Source of the DNA: a virus
Strand: one strand, 5' to 3'
IMG/VR virus record: IMGVR_UViG_3300044731_000425
Coordinates: 1 to 63,326 of that record
DNA length: 63,326 bases
The position numbers were made by a program, and so were the translations under genes. Of this stretch, positions 6,778 through 13,821 are shown piece after piece; within the stretch, counting starts at the first letter, position 1, and each line of letters begins with the position of its first letter. The notes below the pieces were generated by a model. The model made no database searches, had not been told where the DNA came from, and worked only from the letters and a program-made list of their open reading frames with translations.

Positions 6778-7113
6778 CTACGCGTTGGCCACAGACGGCA
6801 CGAGGAACCTGTCCCATGCCTGCAGGGATGCCTCAGACGCGGTTGCCAGCTCTGCCCCCGTTTCTGGCCCAAATTTGGGCACCCTGATGCCAGCGGGTAG
6901 CACGGGCTGTGAGTCACCAACTTCCACAAGATTGAGGTCATTGTACGGATCATTCTTATTAACTAATCCCTCCATAGTCCATGAAGTATGTTCCCAATCA
7001 CCGTCATCTAAATACAACCCAAGTACAGGATAGCCATAGCGCTCCTCAATAATACCCAAAAGCACAACTTCCCGGCCATCTTGTGTCTCATATGCTTTAT
7101 CTAAATCAATCAT
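6778..7113 (-). CDS. Small beta-rich accessory protein with GC-rich C-terminal extension
   Basis: This 111-residue protein has one local module in residues 1-65 (MIDLDKAYETQDGREVVLL, YPVLGLYLDDGDW, WTMEG, NDLNLVEV). It is followed by about 45 residues (QPVLPAGIRV...ANA) whose codons are strongly GC-rich, unlike the AT-rich module. The neighbour at 7110-7367 ends soon after the equivalent PVLPEGIKL. The tail may be a recent extension encoded by the GC-rich island. Confidence 0.6.
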   Translation of the reverse strand: MIDLDKAYETQDGREVVLLGIIEERYGYPVLGLYLDDGDWEHTSWTMEGLVNKNDPYNDLNLVEVGDSQPVLPAGIRVPKFGPETGAELATASEASLQAWDRFLVPSVANA

Positions 7114-7367
7114 TTGTATACTCCACTTAGTTTAATACCTTCAGGCAATACAGGCAGTTCATCACTAAACTCTTTTAAATCACGACCCATCGGTTCTTCA
7201 TCATCGTAAACATATCCTTCGATAGTCCATGTTTCTCCTGTCCATTCGCTATAATTGTCTAAATACGCACCCACTACACTATATGGGTTTTCTTCAGACG
7301 ATAAGATTGCAAATAGCACTACTGGACGTTCATTGCGGGTTACATATGTTTTATTTAAATCAATCAT
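7110..7367 (-). CDS. Small beta-rich accessory protein, K-Y-x-T-x-x-G family
   Basis: This 85-residue paralogue of its downstream neighbour begins MIDLNKTYVTRNERPVVLFAI, with VVGAYLDN, WTIEG and PVLPEGIKL in the same order. ATGA overlaps join it to both flanking genes. Confidence 0.7.
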   Translation of the reverse strand: MIDLNKTYVTRNERPVVLFAILSSEENPYSVVGAYLDNYSEWTGETWTIEGYVYDDEEPMGRDLKEFSDELPVLPEGIKLSGVYK

Positions 7368-7597
7368 TTTCTTACTACCCCTTGGCTTGGATCACTTAAT
7401 TCAACAAGCTCATAAATGTGCTTGCCTTCGATTACAACACCACCAATGTTTGTTTGGTGGACTTGACGATAGTCTTCGTACTTCATATTAACTACAACTA
7501 CCGATACCGCTATTGCTATCATCATTCCGATAATAGCAGATATTAAATCAAATTTGTGTAACATGTTCTTAACCTCTTGGTTTATTAACTCTTTCAT
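7364..7597 (-). CDS. Small single-pass membrane protein
   Basis: The start at 7597 follows the preceding stop by one base and gives 77 residues. A short amphipathic N-terminus is followed by one membrane helix (about residues 18-38, ISAIIGMMIAIAVSVVVV) and a soluble C-terminal part. No family recognised. Confidence 0.6.
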   Translation of the reverse strand: MKELINQEVKNMLHKFDLISAIIGMMIAIAVSVVVVNMKYEDYRQVHQTNIGGVVIEGKHIYELVELSDPSQGVVRK

Positions 7598-7598
7598 A

Positions 7599-7808
7599 TT
7601 ATTGCGCAACTAAATCTAAATCATTATCTACAATACTTTCATCGCATCGCCCGTCTATCATCCAACGCTCATCAATCCATTCCTGATAGTCAGTATCATA
7701 ATAACGCCCTAACACTGGATAATCAGTTTTAACTGATGTGATAATTTGGTGTACTTCCGCTTTGAAGCCACACTGTGTGCGATACTTCTTTTGAATTTCG
7801 ATTTTCAT
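7599..7808 (-). CDS. Small beta-rich accessory protein, K-Y-x-T-x-x-G family
   Basis: This 69-residue single-module protein reads MKIEIQKKYRTQCGFKAEV, YPVLGRYYDTDY, RWMIDG and NDLDLVAQ. An AGGTT precedes the start. It is closest in pattern to the first module of 8522-9394, which also starts MKIxxxKKYRT. Confidence 0.7.
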   Translation of the reverse strand: MKIEIQKKYRTQCGFKAEVHQIITSVKTDYPVLGRYYDTDYQEWIDERWMIDGRCDESIVDNDLDLVAQ

Positions 7809-7811
7809 AAC

Positions 7812-7967
7812 CTACCCCGGTGGATTGCATGAGTAGCACATGCAGTTTCTGTGATAGCCGTGTGGGCCAAGAATTCTGTCACCATCTTCTTCCCAGTTTT
7901 CTTCTTGAGGTTCTGGATCATAATCCCACTCTTGATCATCACTTAATTGACCTCTATAAAATGTCAT
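7812..7967 (-). CDS. Small acidic Cys-motif protein
   Basis: This 51-residue ORF has an acidic middle (DYDPEPQEENWEEDGD) and ends with HRNCMCYSCNPPG, a possible metal site. A GAGAGA lies upstream of ATG 7967. It fills the gap between two genes. Unknown function. Confidence 0.5.
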   Translation of the reverse strand: MTFYRGQLSDDQEWDYDPEPQEENWEEDGDRILGPHGYHRNCMCYSCNPPG

Positions 7968-7990
7968 ATCTTATCTCTCAGTAAATGCCG

Positions 7991-8269
7991 CTAATTAAGA
8001 AGATTTGTTAACTGATCACTTTCTACGCAACCGTGCAGGGTGCCATAAGATGGAAAGTAGCCTGTCAGGCTACAAGTCCCTCCATCTTCAAAGTAGATGC
8101 TTTCATTAGAGAAATTGAAGCCAATTATCGTCTTCGGCCCTCTTCTCGCGGTTCCCCATGTCTGGCCTATTGCGAATTCAGTCCCGTTTACACGAATGCG
8201 TTTCTTTGACTTATGAATCTCCAATTCACCACCAAAGCGATGGTAAGGTTGCCACTCTTGATCACTCAT
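7991..8269 (-). CDS. Hypothetical protein
   Basis: This 92-residue soluble, probably beta-rich protein has IRVNGTEFAIGQTWG and repeated G-turns. It is joined by ATGA to the GTG-started gene upstream. It does not carry the local K-Y-x-T module. Not recognised. Confidence 0.6.
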   Translation of the reverse strand: MSDQEWQPYHRFGGELEIHKSKKRIRVNGTEFAIGQTWGTARRGPKTIIGFNFSNESIYFEDGGTCSLTGYFPSYGTLHGCVESDQLTNLLN

Positions 8270-8418
8270 GTCTCATCTCTCCGCTCTGGTTCATTCAACT
8301 TAGTTTCAGCCGCATGTTCTAATTGTTTAATGTACACGTACACATCGTACGGTACTTTGAAATGCGCAAGTTTACGCGTTTTTAAATCGGGGATTGCTAC
8401 AAAGTATGAACCTGTCAC
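8266..8418 (-). CDS. Small phage protein with GTG start
   Basis: This 50-residue ORF starts at GTG 8418, which overlaps the previous stop (GTGA) and has a perfect GAGGAGGAGG about 5 bases upstream. The sequence MTGSYFVAIPDLKTRKLAHF...VYVYIKQLE looks like a compact alpha/beta protein. It is followed by an ATGA overlap, so it is well embedded in the operon. Confidence 0.6.
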   Translation of the reverse strand: MTGSYFVAIPDLKTRKLAHFKVPYDVYVYIKQLEHAAETKLNEPERRDET

Positions 8419-8519
8419 GTATCCTCCTCCTCGTCATCCCATTCCCATTCATCATCAAGTTCTTCTTCATCATCGTCGATCCAAGTCTCGTCCTCGCCAT
8501 GATTTTCATATATAGCCAT
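8415..8519 (-). CDS. Extremely acidic 34-residue protein
   Basis: The start is ATG 8519 behind GAGG. Of 34 residues about 22 are Asp or Glu, with Trp and Ile interspersed (for example ETWIDDDEEELDDEWEW). The codons for its C-terminus double as the ribosome site of the next gene. It could be a DNA-mimic or a binder of a basic host protein, but this rests only on charge. Confidence 0.5.
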   Translation of the reverse strand: MAIYENHGEDETWIDDDEEELDDEWEWDDEEEDT

Positions 8520-8521
8520 TG

Positions 8522-9394
8522 TTAAACCTCTTTAATTAAGTCTTCATCACTGTAAGCGCCACAGTCATAATAATAACCTTTGCGTGTATATATACGTAAG
8601 GAATCATCACTCGCGCCCATTGCAACAACATGTTCATCATCTCTAATGTGTATTATCTCATACTTTTCACCACGTTCGTTAACATACATACTACCAACTT
8701 CTAAACAGAGTCCATTGAATTCCCCCACAAGACTTGTTTCTGCGATAGGAAATTGCTGTCCCTTGAGCAATCCTGTTAATTTAGTTGCAAGTCCTGATTC
8801 AACTCTATAAACATGACCTTTGGCACCAATATAAAGCTTTTTATCATCTGGAGGAAAGACATCAACTATATCATAATCAGACTGTTCATTTTCAAATATT
8901 TCACCATATTTACTTACACCAAACTTGCAACCATTAGTTGTACTATATTCATATCTATAGAACCCTACGTCACTGGTTGTTTTTGTTATACTAGCCATTT
9001 GACCGCTACGTGTTACATAAATACCGCCTACTTTTACTTTAGGAGGTCTCAGCAAATCGCACTCAGACTTTGTATCAATATACATCTTACCATCTATTGT
9101 GTAGTCATAGCCATTATCACCACTAAATACATATCTACCATAATGCTCTATATCTGTTAATGTTACAGGGTTTCCCTCTCGTGTAAAATACTGACGACCC
9201 GCTTTAAACTTAAAATTACGTACACGTTCTACTAAATCCCAATCTGATTCGTCATAATCAAATCTTTTACCATCCTTCGTTACTGTATAATCAGCATTTG
9301 TACCAAACGGATACACAGGACTCTCTGTCGTCTCAATAATTCTGACAACTTTACCGTGACGTGTTCTATACTTCTTGTTCAGTTTTATTTTCAT
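8522..9394 (-). CDS. Multi-module accessory protein, K-Y-x-T-x-x-G family
   Basis: This 290-residue protein is built from about four consecutive copies of the module. They begin LNKKYRTRHGKVVRI (residue 4), KAGRQYFTREGNPVTL (about 64), KVGGIYVTRSGQMASI (about 120) and EVGSMYVNERGEKYEI (about 234), with weaker sequence between. Copies close with SDWDLVERV, SECDLLRP, SDYDIVDV and EDLIKEV. It looks like a fusion of the single-domain proteins encoded downstream. Confidence 0.7.
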   Translation of the reverse strand: MKIKLNKKYRTRHGKVVRIIETTESPVYPFGTNADYTVTKDGKRFDYDESDWDLVERVRNFKFKAGRQYFTREGNPVTLTDIEHYGRYVFSGDNGYDYTIDGKMYIDTKSECDLLRPPKVKVGGIYVTRSGQMASITKTTSDVGFYRYEYSTTNGCKFGVSKYGEIFENEQSDYDIVDVFPPDDKKLYIGAKGHVYRVESGLATKLTGLLKGQQFPIAETSLVGEFNGLCLEVGSMYVNERGEKYEIIHIRDDEHVVAMGASDDSLRIYTRKGYYYDCGAYSDEDLIKEV

Positions 9395-9506
9395 TTTCGA
9401 TTTCCTTCTGGATTTTAAATAGGTTCTTTAGCTGTCTGTTTCTGATCAAAAGCTCTTGTTCTAACAACTGAATAGCATGCTTCTTTTCAATTATTAGAAT
9501 TTCCAC
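9366..9506 (-). CDS. Small coiled-coil protein, GTG start
   Basis: A 46-residue frame from GTG 9506 has AAGG a few bases after the ligase stop and runs 29 bases into the next gene. The sequence is almost wholly helical (KKHAIQLLEQELLIRNRQ). No other candidate occupies this gap. The call depends on a GTG start with short spacing. Confidence 0.4.
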   Translation of the reverse strand: MEILIIEKKHAIQLLEQELLIRNRQLKNLFKIQKEIENENKTEQEV

Positions 9507-9513
9507 CTGCCTT

Positions 9514-10884
9514 TCATAAATGTAAAGTGGCGTCATCATACATACCGTCCTGAATGTTCAATAAATGTTCTAGAGTATCTGCTTCATCTTTATCGTAGCG
9601 TCTCTCAATGAACTTAGGCTCAAATAATGAGTAGTTACCTTTCTCATCACAAATTACTTCTGAATACGTTACACCTATAATTGCATATAACCAATCTCCT
9701 CTGTTGTTCCAAATCTCTTGTGTCAATGCATCTGTTAAGTTACCTACACCAACACTTAAGTCACCATCTTCTGTTACACATAATAGTGAACCGAATGTTT
9801 CTTTATTAGCACCTGTTCCTGGTATAAATTCAATGACTCTTAACTCACACTCGAATTCTTTCTTAAACTTAACACCACCAGTTGTAGTGCCATCTCTCCA
9901 TAGCATATCTTTTTTCTTAAGCATACTGCCTTCTTTTCCTTGTCTAACAAGTTCTATGAAATGCGTTTCTGCTTCTTGAAGATTATTAACAATCCGTGTA
10001 TCAATTATTCTTGTCCATTTACATGCAATGCCTAGATTAGCATCAGAGAGGTGTAGTAAGTCAAAGTGTAAGTTATTCAATCTAGAGTAATAAGGCTCAT
10101 CATCTGCCCCGTTAGCAATACCTGACAACTTTACTCGATCCCAAACCATGAATACAGGTTTTTCTTCTGGCTTAAAGCTGCCGCCTAAATTAACTCTACG
10201 TATGATACCGTTACTAGTTTTACGTTCCAGAATTTCTCCATTTACTTCTACTAATAATTCACCATGATACTGATATCCATCTTTCATATGAGGACTTAAT
10301 TCAAATATCAGATCATAGTACTCATAGACATTCATTGGCTGGTAATTACGTGATAACATTGAAATATCACCAGCACTCTTAGTGATGTTTACAAACAAGC
10401 CATTAGCCTTTTCTTGGGAGAATGCAGGAAATGGAAACTTATCCATCTTAACATTCTTAGGAAGGCTAAACCGCATATATTTCTTAATAGGTATGAATTC
10501 AGATTGCTTTGCCTTGTTAATAGATTTCACATCAAAGCCAGCATCTAAACTTTTATTAAGAATTTGACAGAATAGTACTTGAGATTTGGGTGTTAATGTT
10601 TGCAAATGTTCATTAATAATCGTCTTTGCTTGATTACCTGTTAGTCTTCTTTTAGCTAGGTTATCTAATAAGGTGAATGTAGCATTGTTGAACATATCAC
10701 GACCAGTTTTAAAAGGTTCTTCTACATTCCTAATACCATACATGATGAATGGATCATATGCATGCCATATAATATCTTCAAACATTTCATCTTCTAACCC
10801 ATATGCTAACATATGAATCTTTTCATTCTTAGAAGGCTGTTGTGCTATTGCCAATAATAAATCATATACGTCATCACTATTCAT
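9514..10884 (-). CDS. ATP-dependent DNA ligase, T4 type
   Basis: This 456-residue enzyme seals nicks during replication. The N-terminal helical domain has RRLTGNQA and SLDAGFDVKSIN, matching T4 ligase landmarks. The nucleotidyl lysine is Lys159 in FPAFSQEKANG; motif IV is EGSMLKKK and motif V is GGVKFKKEFECELRV. A C-terminal OB domain follows. The motif I is KANG rather than the usual KxDG. The start overlaps the stop of a 21-residue peptide. Confidence 0.9.
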   Translation of the reverse strand: MNSDDVYDLLLAIAQQPSKNEKIHMLAYGLEDEMFEDIIWHAYDPFIMYGIRNVEEPFKTGRDMFNNATFTLLDNLAKRRLTGNQAKTIINEHLQTLTPKSQVLFCQILNKSLDAGFDVKSINKAKQSEFIPIKKYMRFSLPKNVKMDKFPFPAFSQEKANGLFVNITKSAGDISMLSRNYQPMNVYEYYDLIFELSPHMKDGYQYHGELLVEVNGEILERKTSNGIIRRVNLGGSFKPEEKPVFMVWDRVKLSGIANGADDEPYYSRLNNLHFDLLHLSDANLGIACKWTRIIDTRIVNNLQEAETHFIELVRQGKEGSMLKKKDMLWRDGTTTGGVKFKKEFECELRVIEFIPGTGANKETFGSLLCVTEDGDLSVGVGNLTDALTQEIWNNRGDWLYAIIGVTYSEVICDEKGNYSLFEPKFIERRYDKDEADTLEHLLNIQDGMYDDATLHL

Positions 10885-10946
10885 TTCTTAATCCCCAATA
10901 ATACCTTTAGAATATCCCAAGCTAATTCAGCTAATTGTTTATACAT
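10881..10946 (-). CDS. 21-residue peptide coupled to the ligase gene
   Basis: MYKQLAELAWDILKVLLGIK plus a final Lys forms a likely amphipathic helix. CGGAGAAA precedes the ATG at 10946, and its stop overlaps the ligase start (ATGA). It may be a leader that delivers ribosomes to the ligase start after the terminator at 10961-10982, or a functional micropeptide. Confidence 0.45.
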   Translation of the reverse strand: MYKQLAELAWDILKVLLGIKK

Positions 10947-10960
10947 AAATTTCTCCGATT

Positions 10961-10982
10961 AAAAGGGGAACCGAAGTTCCCC
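10961..10982 (-). terminator. Rho-independent terminator with TTCG tetraloop
   Basis: GGGGAAC-TTCG-GTTCCCC followed by TTTT on the minus strand, directly after the 10988-11137 stop. The seven-pair stem with a UUCG loop is very stable and separates the nrd operon from the ligase unit. Confidence 0.95.
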
Positions 10983-10987
10983 TAAGA

Positions 10988-11137
10988 TTAATTCCACGCT
11001 AAATATTCATTAATACGATAACCAGTAGTTCCCCACTGGTATGCTTGAACATACTTATACTTACGATATAATGCTCGTAATTGTTTTCTGCGATCTCTGC
11101 TATTACCGCTTAACACAAAATGACTTGGGCTAAGCAT
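10988..11137 (-). CDS. Small basic protein downstream of nrdA
   Basis: This 49-residue protein is rich in Arg, Lys and Tyr (RDRRKQLRALYRKYKYVQAY). It starts at ATG 11137, which overlaps the nrdA stop by 8 bases, the same pattern that joins nrdB to nrdA. A longer open frame to 11389 lies inside nrdA and has no support. Function unknown. Confidence 0.6.
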   Translation of the reverse strand: MLSPSHFVLSGNSRDRRKQLRALYRKYKYVQAYQWGTTGYRINEYLAWN

Positions 11138-12830
11138 GACAGGCGATGCATTCTCCTGCTGCGTTTGATTTGATTCCATTAGTAGTCCTGATATAATATA
11201 ATGACTTAATACCTTCATCCTGAAATGCCATTTGATGAATCTGTGAGATATAAGCTTCACTCTCATCGGCACTAAAGAAAAGGTTAATAGATTGAGCCTG
11301 ATCAATATATCTTTGACGAGCAGATGCAAGTCTAATAATTGCTTCAGGTGAAATTTCGAATGCTGTTTTAAACACAGCCTTTTCTTCATCAGTTAGATAA
11401 TCTTCATTCTGAACTGAACCATTATCATCTACGATACGCTTCATTGCAGCTGTTACATCTTCACCGTGAGACTTAATGATTTCTCTAAGCTTAGGTGATG
11501 ATCTAAACATTTTGCCACCAGCGGTGTTTTGTACAAATGCATTCTTGTAGATTGGTTCAATACCTTGTGACATACCCCCTGCAAATAATGCTGATGATAA
11601 GTTAGGTGCAATAGCTATTAAATGTGTATTACGCATTCCATGACCACGACACCATTCAGGTTCGCCCCATTCACGAGCCATCCATCTTGATGCATCTCGC
11701 GCTCTGTCATACAAGTGATAGAACATTGATTGACTGAGATTGTGAGCTTCAAATGAATCAAATGGTAGCATCTTTTCTTGTAAGTAACTGTGGAAGCCTA
11801 ACATGCCTAAACCTAATGCTCTAGATTTTTCAGAGAACCTTACAATACGCTCCATACCCTTACGCTTCTTACCAATTTCAATTTGATCTTGGTTAACGCA
11901 ATCTAAGAACACTGTAGCAATGAATACAGCATCTGTCTTACTCCAATCATCATAGTATAATGCATTCATAGATGATAATACACATGCAAATGTATATTCT
12001 TCTTCTTTATATTTACCACTGAACAATGCTATTTCAGTACATAAGTTTGAAGCTTTAACTTCTAACCCCTTAGCTGCATACATTGGAGGATTGGCACGAT
12101 TTACTTTATCGATAAAGAAGAAGTAACCTTTACCAAGCAGTCTAAGCTTCATTGCACGCTGGTAACGTCTGATAGCATCTGCATCACCGTTGTTAAGACG
12201 TTCAATAAACGCATCATTGATAATCCAACCTACATTGGCATCATCAGGATGCTTTGTTATATGTGTCACAAGCTCATCAAAGTCAGCATGGTCAATTTCT
12301 AAGTAACCTGCCCATGCACCACGTCTCTGTGATCCCTGAGAGATATCTTGTGCTACCTTTACAAAGCCTTTAAATACAGGCAATACACCAGAAGCACTGC
12401 CAGCAACACCACTGATAGTGCTACCCCTAGAACGGATATTTCCAAGGTAGTTAGACGTTCCGTAACCTTGTTGACTAAGTACTGCAACTTCTTTTTGTTT
12501 TTCATAAAAGTCATATACTTGATCCTCTATTGAGCCACCTGAACAACTGACAGGGCATCCGAAACCTGTACCCATATTTGCCATCACAGGCGTACTAGGG
12601 ATTAACCAACCTTTCCACATGATATCAAAGAACTTATCTTCCCATGTGACTGGATCAGGTGTATAGGATGCTGCATGTCTAGCTATTCGTGTGTATATTG
12701 ATAACAAATCAGGATACTTCTCTGATACGTACTTTTCTTTCAATAATTGCCAACTGTTTGTGATAATCCAAGGTGGTAATCTACCCTCCGCTTGTAATCG
12801 TTTACGTTCTAAACTTAACTCTCTATACAT
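11130..12830 (-). CDS. nrdA: Ribonucleotide reductase class I, large subunit
   Basis: It reduces ribonucleotides to deoxyribonucleotides with NrdB. The start at 12830 gives 566 residues and overlaps the nrdB stop (ATGTATAG). Active-site landmarks are PVSCSGGS (first redox Cys), NLCTEI (radical Cys and Glu), FACVLSS (second redox Cys), and a C-terminal CIACHA for reduction by thioredoxin or glutaredoxin. The N-terminal ATP-cone is absent, so dATP overall inhibition through a cone is unlikely. An in-frame start at 12923 lies inside nrdB and is rejected. Confidence 0.92.
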   Translation of the reverse strand: MYRELSLERKRLQAEGRLPPWIITNSWQLLKEKYVSEKYPDLLSIYTRIARHAASYTPDPVTWEDKFFDIMWKGWLIPSTPVMANMGTGFGCPVSCSGGSIEDQVYDFYEKQKEVAVLSQQGYGTSNYLGNIRSRGSTISGVAGSASGVLPVFKGFVKVAQDISQGSQRRGAWAGYLEIDHADFDELVTHITKHPDDANVGWIINDAFIERLNNGDADAIRRYQRAMKLRLLGKGYFFFIDKVNRANPPMYAAKGLEVKASNLCTEIALFSGKYKEEEYTFACVLSSMNALYYDDWSKTDAVFIATVFLDCVNQDQIEIGKKRKGMERIVRFSEKSRALGLGMLGFHSYLQEKMLPFDSFEAHNLSQSMFYHLYDRARDASRWMAREWGEPEWCRGHGMRNTHLIAIAPNLSSALFAGGMSQGIEPIYKNAFVQNTAGGKMFRSSPKLREIIKSHGEDVTAAMKRIVDDNGSVQNEDYLTDEEKAVFKTAFEISPEAIIRLASARQRYIDQAQSINLFFSADESEAYISQIHQMAFQDEGIKSLYYIRTTNGIKSNAAGECIACHA

Positions 12831-13821
12831 TTTTTGGTGTCCATGTAAATTTGGCTTCTGCCCAATCCCTACGATAATCATTGCCTTGCGCAATGAAAGT
12901 GTCATGTAATGTACTTGATTCAATATCTAAATAAAACCAATCAGCAATCGGATTATATTTAGGTTCAAAGATAGCTGGATAACCTAATCTCTCTAGGCAT
13001 ATATCTAATCTAGATTGTACGAAGTTTTCAAGCATTAATGCATTAATGCCAGGAATATCACCTTTGTCAAAGATCTTTTTGATGATTTGTTTTTCATGTT
13101 CAAACAAAATCCATGCAGTAATCTCTAGTTCATTAGCAAGTCTTTCATGTGCTAAGTATTCCTCAGCCTCTATTGCTTCATGATATAGAGTGTTGAACAA
13201 ATAAGCACCAGCTTGACTATGAATGTTCTCGTCAATAGCGGAGAAATTAATTCCTGCATTAATATTTTGAAATTTATTTTTGCCATTATTATTAAAGTGC
13301 TTTAAGAATGCAAAACTAGAATAAAGAATAGCGCCTTCAATCATACTAAACACACCTACTGATTTTAACTTATCATAGGTTGTTTCTGATTGTGTAGCTA
13401 CTTTCTCTAACCATTCCATTCTATCTTTCAAGATTGGATCGTCTAGGTATGCTAAATAAAACTCAGGGTTATCTAACCCTAGCAATTCATTAATTTTATT
13501 ATAGAATGGTGCATGAATGTTCAGCTCAAACATTGCAAATACTGAAGCCATTCTTTGAACATCTGGACGTGGAAAATGCTTACATATATAATCACGCCAG
13601 TAGTTATTTCCAACATTAACTTCATAGTGTACAAAAAGCAAAAGAACACTGACAATTCCGTGGTACTCTGCTGCTGTACAATTTGTTCGTAATTCATGGA
13701 TATCTTTCTCCACTTCAATTTCATCTGCTGTCCACAATATGGACGTTTGTTCTTCAGCGAAGTTAACTAACGCTGGATAGTCTGTACCGTAGCATTCTCT
13801 TTCTTCAAGAATTTGTGCCAT
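12823..13821 (-). CDS. nrdB: Ribonucleotide reductase class I, small subunit
   Basis: This 332-residue ferritin-like subunit carries the radical. Visible metal and radical residues: Glu/His/Tyr in FELNIHAPFY, Glu in MIEGAILYSSFAF and Glu/His in DENIHSQ. The C-terminal tail that would bind NrdA is present. The ATG directly follows the primase-helicase stop. The first Glu-His pair is spaced as E-L-N-I-H, one residue wider than the E. coli EXXH. Confidence 0.92.
   Translation of the reverse strand: MAQILEERECYGTDYPALVNFAEEQTSILWTADEIEVEKDIHELRTNCTAAEYHGIVSVLLLFVHYEVNVGNNYWRDYICKHFPRPDVQRMASVFAMFELNIHAPFYNKINELLGLDNPEFYLAYLDDPILKDRMEWLEKVATQSETTYDKLKSVGVFSMIEGAILYSSFAFLKHFNNNGKNKFQNINAGINFSAIDENIHSQAGAYLFNTLYHEAIEAEEYLAHERLANELEITAWILFEHEKQIIKKIFDKGDIPGINALMLENFVQSRLDICLERLGYPAIFEPKYNPIADWFYLDIESSTLHDTFIAQGNDYRRDWAEAKFTWTPKNV

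Noticed and set aside
6717-6953. 78-residue minus-strand frame in the second GC-rich island
   Set aside because: It overlaps the better supported 6778-7113 gene and crosses the promoter-like repeat.
10988-11389. 133-residue version of the small gene after nrdA
   Set aside because: Only the last 49 codons lie outside nrdA; the start overlapping the nrdA stop follows the same pattern as nrdB-nrdA.
12831-12923. N-terminal extension of NrdA
   Set aside because: It lies inside nrdB in another frame. The ATG at 12830, overlapping the nrdB stop, begins the sequence that aligns with NrdA.
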